A DNA stretch of 64,000 nucleotides from Ditylenchus dipsaci. Its lineage: Eukaryota > Nematoda > Chromadorea > Rhabditida > Anguinidae. The notes under the pieces are model-generated. The model was given only the letters and a program-made list of their open reading frames with translations. It ran no database searches and was not told the origin of the DNA. Positions 50,901 through 53,061 of this stretch are shown piece by piece. Both the position numbers and the translations under genes were made by a program. The stretch is taken from NCBI GenBank assembly GCA_004194705.1, contig SADC01000284.1, positions 62,001-126,000 of the forward strand. The letters are read 5' to 3'. Every line of letters begins with the position of its first letter. The stretch's first letter is position 1.

Positions 50901-51137
50901 AAGTTTCTGCAATTTGTGACTGGGTCTCCCCGACTACCTGTCGGTGGGTTCCGTTCATTGAACCCTCCACTCACTGTGGTCCGCAAAACAGCTTCCTATG
51001 GAAACAGTGAGCATGAGCTGCCCTCAGCCATGACCTGCTACAACTATCTAAAAATCCCTCCCTATGAGACTTATGCCACTTTTGTGGAGCGCTTTGATGT
51101 GGCCCTGCAGTTCATCTACAGTTTTCACTTGACTTGA
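5878..51137 (+). CDS. TRIP12: TRIP12-type HECT E3 ubiquitin-protein ligase (27 exons, 5' end not found)
   Basis: HECT E3 ligase of the TRIP12/UFD4 family, which in other animals ubiquitinates ubiquitin-fusion and N-degron substrates in nucleus and cytosol. Exons: 5878-5964, 6030-6237, 6471-6877, 7644-7816, 30697-30878, 35782-35970, 36023-36186, 36258-36386, 36443-36684, 37406-37770, 37948-38066, 39007-39238, 39524-39970, 40065-40150, 40205-40728, 42359-42820, 43262-43775, 43862-44060, 44106-44216, 46264-46328, 46382-46541, 46597-46748, 47847-47995, 48054-48209, 48380-48472, 48531-48806, 50895-51137. About 2,045 codons are visible, close to the roughly 2,000 residues of vertebrate TRIP12. Order seen: disordered Ser/Ala N terminus, armadillo block ([17 protein letters not shown]), WWE, linker, HECT ([18 protein letters not shown], then MTC with the catalytic Cys). 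HECTD1 was excluded because the armadillo block matches TRIP12. Phases agree at every junction except three single-base breaks (near 6115, 36022, 40686). Confidence 0.93.
6030..6237 (+). CDS. TRIP12: TRIP12 exon 2, with apparent one-base deletion
   Basis: Acceptor ATTAG at 6029; donor GTTAGT at 6238. The first half reads [20 protein letters not shown] in one frame; the second half reads [20 protein letters not shown] in another. The shift falls near 6113-6118 and equals one missing base. The second frame joins in phase to exon 3 ([12 protein letters not shown]). Alternatively the exon starts at an internal acceptor ending CCAG at about 6109. Confidence 0.6.
6471..6877 (+). CDS. TRIP12: TRIP12 exon 3 (Ser/Ala-rich N terminus)
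   Basis: Acceptor AATTTGCAG ends at 6470; donor GTAAGA at 6878. Encodes [15 protein letters not shown] followed by long Ser and Ala stretches (residues [18 protein letters not shown]), a disordered composition like the TRIP12 N terminus. Ends in phase 2 (AA|), matching exon 4. Confidence 0.75.
6904..7615. mobile_element. Family A fold-back, 8-bp TSD AATTGGGT, in a TRIP12 intron
   Basis: Left end GGCCGGAGTATAGAATCCCC, right end GGGGATTGTGTACTTTAGCC. TSD AATTGGGT at 6896-6903 and 7616-7623. Contains the TTCG hairpin core at about 7170-7300. It fills most of the intron between exons 3 and 4. Confidence 0.88.
7644..7816 (+). CDS. TRIP12: TRIP12 exon 4 (Ser-rich)
   Basis: Acceptor TTTGCAG ends at 7643. 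Reads [20 protein letters not shown] then Ser/Gly repeats to IHIHHSS. The donor at 7817 (GTTTGT) was chosen over GTCAAG at 7812 because only it leaves the phase needed by exon 5 (A|AC, Asn). The following intron is 22.9 kb. Confidence 0.7.
8280..8405. repeat. Short palindrome (GGCCAAACGC / GCGTTTGGCC)
   Basis: AAAACGCCCTAAGTCC ... GGGCCAAACGCTTC then GCGTTTGGCCACTTTTGTGT and its complement ACACAAAAGTGGCCAAACGC. A related fragment is near 46950-47170. Confidence 0.6.
8560..9195. repeat. Diverged direct duplications in TRIP12 intron 4
   Basis: Block 8565-8690 (TCCAAATCGGAGATGGTCGA) recurs at 8745-8860; block 8870-9010 (TTTTTGACTTCGGAGGCCAA) recurs at 9050-9190. No coding evidence. Confidence 0.6.
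9236..10570. mobile_element. Compound fold-back (family D) with satellite arm
   Basis: Outer part CCCCCAAATAAC-type palindrome 9236-9510; then a core palindrome centred near 9770 (CCACTCCGGAATGGCCAAAA / complement). The left satellite arm is short (9515-9600), the right long (10005-10545). Closing GTTATTTGGGGG at about 10554-10566 pairs with the left end. Confidence 0.7.
10005..10545. repeat. Satellite arm, about 78-bp higher-order unit
   Basis: Units such as AAAAAGTGAATCTGGTACAA and ATCTGTGACAGAAAAAAGTG are organised in a higher-order repeat of about 78 bp, roughly six copies. Long stop-free frames on both strands arise from the repeat and are not genes. Confidence 0.85.
10737..11061 (+). 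repeat. 20-bp minisatellite (GTAGGTATGCCAGNGGAGTG), part 1
   Basis: About 15 units of GGTATGCCAGGGGAGTGGGT type. The array is split by a hAT-like MITE at 11070 and resumes at 11496. Confidence 0.85.
11070..11487. mobile_element. hAT-like MITE, 8-bp TSD ATGGCAGG, in the minisatellite
   Basis: TIR CAGTGCTGGCATTTGGCTCC and its complement. TSD ATGGCAGG at 11062-11069 and 11488-11495. Almost perfect 418-bp palindrome with no coding capacity. Confidence 0.92.
11496..11549 (+). repeat. 20-bp minisatellite, part 2
   Basis: Continuation of the GTATGCCAGNGGAGT array between two inserted MITEs. Confidence 0.75.
11552..11728. mobile_element. pogo/Tc1-like MITE, TA target, in the minisatellite
   Basis: CAGTCGAGTCGCGATATAAC ... 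CGAAACTCGACTG. TA at 11550-11551 and 11729-11730; removing the element restores the repeat unit GTAGG-TA-TGCCAG. Related copies at 14202-14631, 37295-37383 and 41272-41446. Confidence 0.9.
11760..12165 (+). other. Degenerate ACCACCAAGATGG-type tandem sequence, no gene
   Basis: 11765-12050 contains loosely repeated CGAACCACCAAGATGG units. No coding evidence. Confidence 0.5.
12265..12475. mobile_element. Family F palindrome, copy 2
   Basis: AACAGGTAGCCCTGTAACTA at the left pairs with GAAACTAGAGTCACAGGGCT at the right. Confidence 0.65.
12530..12715. mobile_element. Palindromic MITE (TGTACACCG ends)
   Basis: TGTACACCGCAATATACGCG at the left and CGCGTATATTTCGGTGTACA at the right. Terminal motif resembles the GGCTGTACCCCGAAAT TIR of the 27004-28604 element, so possibly the same Mutator-like group. 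Confidence 0.65.
12765..13155. mobile_element. Family E fold-back, copy 1
   Basis: ATTCATACTCCCGCGG at the left; AGGAGTATGAATGGAGC at the right; both arms carry CAAACACGTTTTTGTCTCTA and CTACAACATAGGGATAACAG (or complements). Second copy at 55140-55590. Confidence 0.75.
13165..13480. mobile_element. Family F palindrome, copy 3, with nested insert
   Basis: Family F arms (AGCCCTGCGACTCTAGTTTC ...) are split by an insert at about 13332-13430 with 30-bp TIRs starting GGTTCTTGTCGGTTATCCGG. Confidence 0.65.
13510..13982. mobile_element. Family A fold-back, probable TSD AAAATTTg/t
   Basis: ACCCTACCGGAGTATATCGC at the left; GGTTTATACTCCGGTAGCGC at the right; flanks AAAATTTG and AAAATTTT match at 7 of 8. 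Contains the hairpin core at about 13760-13880. Confidence 0.75.
14202..14631. mobile_element. pogo/Tc1-like palindromic element
   Basis: CAGTCGACTCTCGATTTAAC at the left with TA just before it; TTTAATCGAGAGTCGACTTT at the right. Perfect long internal palindrome centred at about 14420. Confidence 0.8.
14865..15757. mobile_element. Fold-back with minisatellite arms (GACAGAACTGTCCGG)
   Basis: Left arm 14865-14955 (TTCTGTCCCGGACAGTTCTG units), right arm 15613-15757 (inverted units), then CATTTCCAAATTTACTTA / TAAGTAAATTTGGAAATG inside. It sits in a family G sequence (CTTCTGTACGG on both sides). The interior has loosely repeated AGGTGGTATCCAG-type sequence. Confidence 0.75.
15815..16045. repeat. 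Inverted GGTGTGGGTGCG arrays
   Basis: CCCACACCCGCACCCACACT at 15830-15893 and the inverted GTGTGGGTGCGGGTGTGGGT at 15963-16015, around about 70 bp of unique sequence. Confidence 0.8.
16400..16735. repeat. Inverted CCACCCAAAA arrays
   Basis: Left half CCACCCAAAACCACC-type units, right half GGGTGGTTCGGGGTGGTT-type units in inverted orientation. Confidence 0.75.
16736..17395. mobile_element. Family D fold-back, copy 2, with TTCGGCCACAAAAA arms
   Basis: Core CCACTCCGGAATGGCCAAAA in both orientations around about 17010; the outer arms are short arrays of TTTTCGGCCACAAAAAAGA. Same core as at 9640-9960 and 23140-23480 but with different arm arrays. Confidence 0.75.
17465..17670 (+). repeat. GTGTGGGTGCGGGATTTTCAAA tandem array
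   Basis: Three to four units of about 57 bp containing GAGTGTGGGTGCGGGATTTT and CTGATTGTGAACAGGG. Confidence 0.8.
18815..19260. mobile_element. Family C fold-back (AAGTGGTCG), copy 1
   Basis: Palindrome centred at about 19032; arms include CCAAGTGGTCGTCACTTGAT and TCACGTTTTATCGAGAAATT. The outer ends TTTGAACCAGCAACCTA / TAGGTTGCTGGTTCAAA resemble a tRNA T-arm motif. Other copies at 27400-27815, 53695-54002 and 54147-54425. Confidence 0.75.
19385..20544. mobile_element. Tc1/mariner-like fold-back, TA target
   Basis: CAGTAGCGGACAAAAATAAT at the left after TATA; ATTTTTGTCCGCTACTG at the right followed by TA. Nearly perfect 1.16-kb palindrome, no coding capacity. The terminus is typical of Tc1-like elements. 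Confidence 0.85.
20572..20807. mobile_element. hAT-like MITE (CAGTGTTTTTCAAAAATGAG)
   Basis: CAGTGTTTTTCAAAAATGAG at the left and CTCATTTTTGAAAACACTG at the right; 236-bp palindrome. The flanks (actaagag / gtgtagag) are only partly alike, so the TSD is uncertain. Confidence 0.75.
21571..22376 (+). CDS. Nested four-transmembrane protein (4 exons, 205 aa)
   Basis: Complete small gene inside the 22.9-kb TRIP12 intron, same strand. Exons 21571-21615, 21677-21865, 21937-22090, 22147-22376, all with GT-AG introns (56-71 bases) and consistent phases. It begins [15 protein letters not shown]; the start is the first ATG of an in-frame exon. Hydrophobic segments at about residues 16-41, 46-74, 79-99 and 131-160 predict four membrane passes with short loops. 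The tail from about residue 165 is hydrophilic and Lys/Glu/Ser-rich (KEKTDKKKQ), likely cytosolic. No signal peptide. Size, the N-terminal CC and layout recall small tetraspan endomembrane proteins such as LAPTM4, but I see no diagnostic motif, so function is unassigned. The coding sequence is less AT-rich than its surroundings and has no breaks, suggesting it is functional. Confidence 0.85.
22456..22461 (+). terminator. Polyadenylation signal of the nested membrane-protein gene
   Basis: AATAAA 80 bases after the stop codon at 22376. It lies in sense orientation within a TRIP12 intron, so it could also terminate TRIP12 transcripts early. Confidence 0.65.
22806..23120. mobile_element. tRNA-like fold-back, copy 1 (right arm truncated)
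   Basis: Left arm: box A TGGCGCAGTGCG at 22844-22855 and box B GGTTCAATCCC at 22903-22913, like an intron-bearing tRNA; the right arm repeats it inverted (box B complement at 23054-23064) but lacks the box A end. The acceptor stem does not pair, so it is not a working tRNA. Confidence 0.7.
23125..23610. mobile_element. Family D fold-back, copy 3, with AGTAAATTAGGCGGA arm
   Basis: CCACTCCGGAATGGCCAAAA core in both orientations centred at about 23300; right side extends into AAATTAGGCGGAAAAAGA tandem units. Confidence 0.75.
23764..23940. repeat. GCCAAA-rich subterminal repeat, left flank of the hAT element
   Basis: Starts CAGTGTTTGAAAAAGCC, a hAT-like terminus, then repeats GCCAAA/TTTGGC units in both orientations. 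Probably the transposase-binding subterminal region at the 3' end of the antisense hAT gene. Confidence 0.65.
24031..25887 (-). pseudogene. hAT-superfamily transposase with BED finger (degraded)
   Basis: On the minus strand a multi-exon hAT transposase is readable from its ATG (25885-25887). Order: BED-type zinc finger start ([20 protein letters not shown] then ECAK; first exon 25750-25887, donor GTATCA); a middle part with [20 protein letters not shown] near 25250-25320 and [20 protein letters not shown] near 25070-25135; [20 protein letters not shown] near 24880-24935; [16 protein letters not shown] near 24600-24650; and the C-terminal dimerisation block [20 protein letters not shown] near 24110-24180. 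Stops interrupt it (after HKDLV, and TAG inside API-RIYS where the family has a Glu), so it is probably inactive. It lies antisense in a TRIP12 intron and is flanked by GCCAAA-rich subterminal repeats. Which in-frame breaks are introns is partly uncertain. Confidence 0.85.
25930..26100. repeat. GCCAAA-rich subterminal repeat, right flank of the hAT element
   Basis: Same GCCAAA/GTCGGCC units as at 23764-23940, upstream of the antisense hAT start codon. No clear CAGTG terminus is seen here, so this end may be truncated. Confidence 0.6.
26101..27003. other. Intronic sequence with an exact-type direct repeat, no gene
   Basis: AGTACAACAGGAAAGAAGCA occurs at 26101 and again at 26545, about 440 bp apart, with similar CTGT(G/A)TGCAAT continuation. 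No coding evidence between. Confidence 0.5.
27290..27400 (-). repeat. tRNA-like T-arm fragments
   Basis: GAGGGATTCGAACC (27311) and GGTGGATGCGAACC (27412) are complements of GGTTCGAATCC-type B boxes. No D-arm or anticodon arm can be drawn, so they are only tRNA-derived debris. Confidence 0.4.
27400..27815. mobile_element. Family C fold-back, copy 2
   Basis: CCAAGTGGTCGTCCACTTGG near 27448 and its complement near 27742; palindrome centre about 27600 (TAAAATCACGTTTTATCGAT). Nested in the 27004-28604 element. Confidence 0.75.
28614..29896. other. Intronic sequence, partial inverted repeat, no gene
   Basis: CACGGCGTGTCAAACACG at 28614 and its complement GTGTTTGACACGCCGTG at 29430 suggest a diverged 0.8-kb TIR element. 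No convincing coding sequence. Confidence 0.45.
29897..30123. mobile_element. Mariner-like MITE, TA target
   Basis: CAGGGTGTGTCAAAAAAACT at the left, TTCTGACACACCCTG at the right; TA at 29895-29896 and 30124-30125. 227 bp. Confidence 0.85.
30199..30434. mobile_element. Family H MITE (TA-CCGTATTTCCTCTAAT), copy 1
   Basis: CCGTATTTCCTCTAATAAAG at the left, TTAGAGGAAATACCG at the right, TA on both sides (30197-30198, 30435-30436). It lies 260 bp upstream of TRIP12 exon 5. Confidence 0.85.
30697..30878 (+). CDS. TRIP12: TRIP12 exon 5 (armadillo block start)
   Basis: Acceptor TTTTTTTCAG ends at 30696; donor GTAAAC at 30879. Reads [20 protein letters not shown] ... [19 protein letters not shown], matching the first TRIP12 armadillo repeat (human has LLVMGNEETL at this place). 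Confidence 0.92.
31035..31155. mobile_element. Family G palindrome
   Basis: TTTTTTAACTTGGTTTCTAA pairs with TTAGAAACCAAGTTGAAAAA. Copies or halves near 14845, 15760, 17690-17745 and 63865-63950. Confidence 0.7.
31722..32606. mobile_element. Family A fold-back, 8-bp TSD GAATTTTG
   Basis: GGTTGCAGTATAGAATCCCC at the left; GGATTCTATACTTGAGCC at the right; TSD GAATTTTG at 31714-31721 and 32607-32614. Hairpin core at about 32085-32190. Segment 31450-32450 is closely related to 58690-59680. Confidence 0.88.
32700..33065. mobile_element. tRNA-like fold-back, copy 2 (both arms intact)
   Basis: Left arm: box A 32742-32753, box B 32799-32809, then T-run at 32827. Right arm inverted: box B complement 32951-32961, box A complement 33010-33021. 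About 140 bp of spacer between the arms. Confidence 0.75.
33070..33600. other. Intronic sequence, low-complexity gagggtt units, no gene
   Basis: 33110-33170 holds AACCCTCA/TGAGGGTT units, also found near 35575-35645. 33350-33500 has a loose ACCTGGAGAGTACC repeat. No coding evidence. Confidence 0.5.
33947..34194. mobile_element. Family H MITE, copy 2, nested in family A
   Basis: CCGTATTTCCTGTAATAAGG ... TTACAGGAAATACGG, with TA at 33945-33946 and 34195-34196. Removing it restores the family A sequence CCGCA-TA-AATAAACTCTGG. Confidence 0.9.
34366..34620 (+). repeat. Direct duplication, copy 1
   Basis: AACCACTTATTTTTGGCTTT through GTTCGAAATAGTGAGGATT; nearly identical to 35306-35560 in direct orientation. 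Copy 1 lies inside the family A element, copy 2 just outside it. Confidence 0.85.
35306..35560 (+). repeat. Direct duplication, copy 2
   Basis: Matches 34366-34620 over about 250 bp with few differences. Both include TAGCCATGAGCATATTGAGC and CAAGATGTGACAGGGTCATA. Confidence 0.85.
35782..35970 (+). CDS. TRIP12: TRIP12 exon 6 (armadillo repeats)
   Basis: Acceptor CTTTTCCAG ends at 35781; donor GTATTT at 35971. Encodes 63 codons including [20 protein letters not shown] and [17 protein letters not shown], the most TRIP12-specific stretch in the gene. Confidence 0.95.
36023..36186 (+). CDS. TRIP12: TRIP12 exon 7 (armadillo repeats), 5' base apparently missing
   Basis: Acceptor TTTATCTAG ends at 36022; donor GTCAGT at 36187. 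Reads [20 protein letters not shown] ... [12 protein letters not shown]. With the canonical acceptor one base is lacking: a G before GTGGT would restore A-G-G-I, equivalent to human Q-A-G-G-L. Reading through the 52-bp intron is also stop-free (17 extra hydrophobic residues), but those residues have no TRIP12 counterpart. Confidence 0.9.
36258..36386 (+). CDS. TRIP12: TRIP12 exon 8 (armadillo repeats)
   Basis: Acceptor CTTTGTAG ends at 36257; donor GTAAAA at 36387. Exactly 43 codons, [19 protein letters not shown] ... FLKNVQRL, aligned with human DKKSVESTCLCFARLVDN. Confidence 0.95.
36443..36684 (+). CDS. TRIP12: TRIP12 exon 9 (armadillo repeats)
   Basis: Acceptor GATTTTGCAG ends at 36442; donor GTGCGT at 36685. 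Reads [33 protein letters not shown] and [14 protein letters not shown], paralleling the end of the TRIP12 armadillo block. Leaves GG| for exon 10. Confidence 0.92.
36685..37294. other. TRIP12 intron 9, no gene
   Basis: No coding evidence; a pogo-like MITE lies at its right end (37295-37383). Confidence 0.5.
37295..37383. mobile_element. Short pogo-like MITE upstream of exon 10
   Basis: CAGTCAACTCCTTCCATAGT and GTGCACTATGACGGGAGTTGACTG pair; TA follows at the right. It ends about 23 bases before the exon 10 acceptor, at the branch-point region. Confidence 0.75.
37406..37770 (+). CDS. TRIP12: TRIP12 exon 10 (WWE domain)
   Basis: Acceptor TTTATTTCAG ends at 37405; donor GTAAAT at 37771. Starts ELLPNLPN and contains a divergent WWE domain: [19 protein letters not shown], then [17 protein letters not shown], matching the human YTIDFNSMQQINEDTGT end. 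WWE domains recognise ADP-ribose chains; the two Trp of the motif are visible. Confidence 0.92.
37948..38066 (+). CDS. TRIP12: TRIP12 exon 11
   Basis: Acceptor GAATTTCAG ends at 37947. Reads [20 protein letters not shown] then [20 protein letters not shown]. Donor GTAAAT at 38067 was preferred to GTGGGA at 38051 because it leaves the complete phase exon 12 needs. Confidence 0.85.
38208..38894. mobile_element. Family A fold-back, 8-bp TSD TCTCATTG, in a TRIP12 intron
   Basis: GGCTCAAATACACTTTCGGG at the left; AAAGTGTATTTCTGCC at the right; TSD TCTCATTG at 38200-38207 and 38895-38902. Hairpin core at 38500-38620 in minus orientation. Confidence 0.9.
39007..39238 (+). CDS. TRIP12: TRIP12 exon 12 (helical repeats)
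   Basis: Acceptor TAATTTCAG ends at 39006; donor GTTTGT at 39239. Reads [20 protein letters not shown] ... [20 protein letters not shown], parallel to human RHKCLRAILRIIYFAD ... VVGALQMAEILMQKLPDI. Confidence 0.93.
39524..39970 (+). CDS. TRIP12: TRIP12 exon 13 (linker, low complexity)
   Basis: Acceptor CAAATTTAG ends at 39523; donor GTAAGC at 39971. Starts [14 protein letters not shown] (human GVMHQVKHLAES), then Ser/Pro/Gln/His-rich linker ending [11 protein letters not shown]. Confidence 0.92.
40065..40150 (+). CDS. TRIP12: TRIP12 exon 14 (linker)
   Basis: Acceptor TGCATTTAG ends at 40064; donor GTTAGC at 40151. Short 86-base exon, [20 protein letters not shown] to MALP. Phases match on both sides. 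Confidence 0.85.
40205..40728 (+). CDS. TRIP12: TRIP12 exon 15, with apparent one-base deletion
   Basis: Acceptor TTATTTTAG ends at 40204; donor GTGAGT at 40729. Contains [20 protein letters not shown] and [19 protein letters not shown] (human FEIQHSGFVKQLLLYLTSK). Near 40684-40687 the frame jumps: upstream frame hits a stop, while the other frame reads [14 protein letters not shown] up to the donor, matching human IRLKRFLHVFF. One missing base after AGGAA explains it. Confidence 0.9.
40955..41140. mobile_element. Family F palindrome, copy 4
   Basis: GTAGCTCTACGATTCTAATT at the left pairs with GAAACTAGAATCGCAGGACT at the right, within a TRIP12 intron. Confidence 0.6.
41272..41446. mobile_element. 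pogo/Tc1-like MITE, TA target
   Basis: CAGTCAACTCTCGATACAGT ... TATCGAGAGTGGACTG; TA at 41270-41271 and 41447-41448. Internally it repeats CCTCGATATAGTGTA units. Confidence 0.9.
41449..42358. other. Rest of TRIP12 intron 15, no gene
   Basis: AT-rich. 41650-41770 is a short palindrome around AAAATTCCAAAAATTTGG. 41960-42060 resembles arm sequence of family A elements. No coding evidence. Confidence 0.5.
42359..42820 (+). CDS. TRIP12: TRIP12 exon 16
   Basis: Acceptor TGTATTTCAG ends at 42358; donor GTTCGT at 42821. Contains [40 protein letters not shown] and [20 protein letters not shown], close to human [20 protein letters not shown]. Ends in an acidic stretch ([12 protein letters not shown]), as human TRIP12 does. 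Confidence 0.95.
43262..43775 (+). CDS. TRIP12: TRIP12 exon 17
   Basis: Acceptor CCCAATTACAG ends at 43261. Reads [20 protein letters not shown] (human [20 protein letters not shown]) and [13 protein letters not shown], followed by a Ser/Thr/Ala-rich insert. Donor GTATTC at 43776 gives phase 1 (A|AT), required by the next exon. Confidence 0.92.
43862..44060 (+). CDS. TRIP12: TRIP12 exon 18
   Basis: Acceptor TTGTTTAG ends at 43861; donor GTTAGT at 44061. Reads [20 protein letters not shown], then [20 protein letters not shown], parallel to human PLEVYLIP and LLLRVLHAISRYWYYLYDN. Confidence 0.92.
44106..44216 (+). CDS. TRIP12: TRIP12 exon 19
   Basis: Acceptor GTTGTTCAG ends at 44105; donor GTAAGT at 44217. 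Reads [20 protein letters not shown] ... [14 protein letters not shown] (human FINSKLTAKANRQLQDPL, NIPTWLTELGK). A 2-kb intron of fold-back repeats follows. Confidence 0.94.
44217..46263. other. TRIP12 intron 19, nested fold-back repeats
   Basis: Outer inverted pair near 44262 (AACACTCCGACTCCCATGCG) and 45735 (CGGAGTGTTAAACAG); direct pair near 44418 and 45365 (CGAGAGGAATTTAAAATTT); inner palindrome 44670-45215 (TTTACTATATAGGATCTCAA and complement). A related repeat is at 56500-56830 and at 10615. No coding evidence. Confidence 0.6.
46264..46328 (+). CDS. TRIP12: TRIP12 exon 20
   Basis: Acceptor GTATTTCAG ends at 46263; donor GTAAGT at 46329. A 65-base exon, [20 protein letters not shown], matching human FFFPFDTRQMLFYVTAFDR just before the HECT domain. 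Confidence 0.93.
46382..46541 (+). CDS. TRIP12: TRIP12 exon 21 (HECT N-lobe start)
   Basis: Acceptor TTTTCGCAG ends at 46381; donor GTAGGC at 46542. Reads [39 protein letters not shown] and [13 protein letters not shown] (human VAPRLDRKKRTVNREELL). Confidence 0.94.
46597..46748 (+). CDS. TRIP12: TRIP12 exon 22 (HECT N-lobe)
   Basis: Acceptor TGTTTTCAG ends at 46596; donor GTAAGT at 46749. [20 protein letters not shown]: the invariant E-x-G-x-G-x-G-P-T-x-E-F signature of HECT N-lobes. Confidence 0.96.
47198..47427. mobile_element. Family H MITE, copy 3, in a TRIP12 intron
   Basis: CCGTATTTCCTCTAATAAGC ... TTAGAGGAAATACGG, TA at 47196-47197 and 47428-47429; 230 bp. Confidence 0.9.
47847..47995 (+). 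CDS. TRIP12: TRIP12 exon 23 (HECT N-lobe)
   Basis: Acceptor TTTTTAG ends at 47846; donor GTACTG at 47996. [20 protein letters not shown] then [19 protein letters not shown], matching human FRFLGKLMAKAIMDFRLV. Confidence 0.95.
48054..48209 (+). CDS. TRIP12: TRIP12 exon 24 (HECT N-lobe)
   Basis: Acceptor GGTTTAG ends at 48053; donor GTTGGT at 48210. [20 protein letters not shown] and [21 protein letters not shown] 114-bp transposon sits 13 bases into the following intron. Confidence 0.93.
48223..48336. mobile_element. Mini fold-back MITE, 9-bp TSD GTTATATTG, 13 bp from a splice donor
   Basis: GGAAGGAGAAGATTGG at the left, CCAATCTTCTCCTCCC at the right (15 of 16 paired). TSD GTTATATTG at 48214-48222 and 48337-48345. 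114 bp, in the intron after exon 24. Confidence 0.9.
48380..48472 (+). CDS. TRIP12: TRIP12 exon 25 (HECT)
   Basis: Acceptor TTATTCTAG ends at 48379; donor GTTGGT at 48473. [20 protein letters not shown], like human TLPGFPNIELKKGGKDIP. Confidence 0.93.
48531..48806 (+). CDS. TRIP12: TRIP12 exon 26 (HECT, E2-binding and hinge region)
   Basis: Acceptor CGTTTTCAG ends at 48530; donor GTGAAT at 48807. [39 protein letters not shown] and [20 protein letters not shown], aligned with human FYPEELDQLLCG and CRPDHGYTHDSR. Confidence 0.95.
49086..50339. mobile_element. Fold-back with minisatellite arms, 8-bp TSD ATAAATTT
   Basis: GGGCAGGAGCAGCTTGCGAC at the left and AAGCTGCTCCTGCCC at the right; arms are tandem ATTGCGACAATTCAA units (49110-49230 and 50165-50325). 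TSD ATAAATTT at 49078-49085 and 50340-50347. A nested inner palindrome (CCTATGATTTGGGGGGTACC) is at 49765-50155. It lies in the last TRIP12 intron. Confidence 0.9.
50895..51137 (+). CDS. TRIP12: TRIP12 last exon (HECT C-lobe, catalytic Cys)
   Basis: Acceptor ATTTTCAG ends at 50894. [53 protein letters not shown] at 51036-51038 is the thioester-forming cysteine in the MTC motif. The protein ends SFHLT; vertebrate TRIP12 ends SFHLS. Stop TGA at 51135-51137. Confidence 0.97.
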   Translation, partial: RRKFLQFVTGSPRLPVGGFRSLNPPLTVVRKTASYGNSEHELPSAMTCYNYLKIPPYETYATFVERFDVALQFIYSFHLT

Positions 51138-51373
51138 CAGTTATACATACACACAAATATATATATATGTTTTTTTTTCCATTTTTCAATCTGTGAAAAG
51201 TTTTTTTTGCTTAGTTCTTTCCCTATCTTTTGTATATAAATTGCTGTAAATTGAGATATGTAGCAGCAGCAGTAGTACTAGTTTCAATGAATTGATTACA
51301 AACTATGAAAAGTTTTAAAACAATTTTATGGCTTTGTATCAAAATGTATAATTTTAGCTTTGTAAAATCGCAA

Positions 51374-51379
51374 AATAAA
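51374..51379 (+). terminator. Polyadenylation signal of TRIP12
   Basis: AATAAA 237 bases after the TRIP12 stop codon, in an AT-rich 3' UTR. First canonical hexamer downstream on this strand. Confidence 0.7.
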
Positions 51380-51794
51380 TTTTTTTCGCTTAAATACATG
51401 CTTGGAATTGCAATGCAAAAGAAATTTGAACCCTACTAAAGTCGCAGAAAATATAGATTGTGCCATCGACTCTCAGTCAGTAATTGTCTACAAAAATCGC
51501 TAAATGTTCAATTTTGCCCTTAAAAATACATATTTACATTGAACTTTTTTTTGATTTTCGGACTATAATCATCAGTAAGGCTTTTTTAAAGTTTATTTTA
51601 AAAAATAAAAAGGGAAAAGCGTCATTATACAGAAGGTCGAACCTAATCCAGCGATTTACGTGGTTTGAAGGTTTTTTTATTCGCGCGGGACCACCCTGAA
51701 TCTGTCGATAATGATTTGTATTACTAAACGCTTTCCCTCTCTATATACTATTTGGACTATGTCACGTTTTTGACAACGAAATTTGTTCGTAGCA
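51380..51794. other. Sequence downstream of TRIP12, no gene
   Basis: AT-rich, no coding or repeat structure that I can support. Confidence 0.4.
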
Positions 51795-51796
51795 TA

Positions 51797-52057
51797 CCGT
51801 ATATTCTCTATTAATCCCCGACTCTCTGATAAACCCCCACTCTCTAACAATCCCCCACCCCACGGACCTCATATCTCAGTCTAGAGAAAAAATTTCACAA
51901 ATCTGTTTCTTGCGTTTTCTTAATTAGCATGAGCTCTCCTGACTCCACTTTTCAGATCTTGGTCGACTGCCAAAAAATCTCAAAATCGACCTCAAAATTT
52001 TCCGATTTTTAGGGGTTGAAAAATAATCCCCATGGGGGATTAATAGAGAATATACGG
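51797..52057. mobile_element. Family H MITE, copy 4
   Basis: CCGTATATTCTCTATTAATC ... TTAATAGAGAATATACGG with TA at 51795-51796 and 52058-52059. It has the family's internal GTTTTCTTAATTAGCATGAG segment. Confidence 0.88.
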
Positions 52058-52467
52058 TAAGTGGCCTTAGAGTTAATGTTTTGGTGTTAGTGTTATATAC
52101 CATTCGACGTGGAATTGTTTGAAATGTGCCCTTTTTAAAAATGCAACACCATATTTTCTCACCTTAGCGAGCTATGAACCGTGGAAGAAAAACATTTTTC
52201 GTTTTTTTTGTTAGACTACCCAAAAGATTGGGAAGATACTCAAGTGCCTATATCGTACCCCACGTACATATGGAGGGTACTACAACTGCCTGGACGTTGC
52301 CTTAACCGCCTGGAGGGTGCCTGTATTGGCTAAAGAGTACCCTAATCATCTGGATTGTGCCCCGATTACCAGAAAGGTACACTAAATATCTGGAGGTATA
52401 GTGAACACTTAGAGAGTGCTACCATCTGCTTGAAAAACGTCAACTAGCACGTAAGTACCGTAATTAA

Positions 52468-53061
52468 CCCTATGACGACCCCGTTAAAATGGTCACCACT
52501 GACCACGTTGACCACTTTGTGGTCATTATGAGAAAATTCAATTTTCAAATATGATGAGTTACAAGCCCAGAAAAACTTTGTTATCTTTTCATAATACTAT
52601 TTTTGAATGAATTACACAAAAGTCATATCAATCATTTATTGTAACCCCCATAAAAAACTAATAGTGAAAAAATAATAAGACTCATTGAGTTTGAAATCCC
52701 CCATTATTTCCAAATTATATTCATACATAATGACCACAATATGGTCAACGTGGTCAGGGCTGAAAGGACACTACCCGGCTGAATTATAACCCCGTTTATA
52801 GTGACATAGGCTGCTGACCACGTTGACCATATTGTGGTCATTATCTATGAATATAATTTGGAAATCAGCCTATGTCACTATAAACGGGGTTATAATTCAG
52901 GCGGGTAGTGTCCTTTCAGCCCGCAAAGTATCTCATTTTGTAGCTGAGATTAATACGTTCTTAGATTTTTATACCTTTTTTTCTAAATGTGTTTATGAAC
53001 GCCAAACCAAGCTTAGCAAATATGACATGACCACTTTGTGGTCAACGTGGTCGTCCTAGGG
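52468..53061. mobile_element. piggyBac-like MITE, TTAA target
   Basis: TTAA at 52464-52467 then CCCTATGACGACCCCG; right end CGTGGTCGTCCTAGGG then TTAA at 53062-53065. CCCTA ends with TTAA duplication are diagnostic of piggyBac. Inside are palindromic GACCACGTTGACCA units; no transposase. Confidence 0.88.
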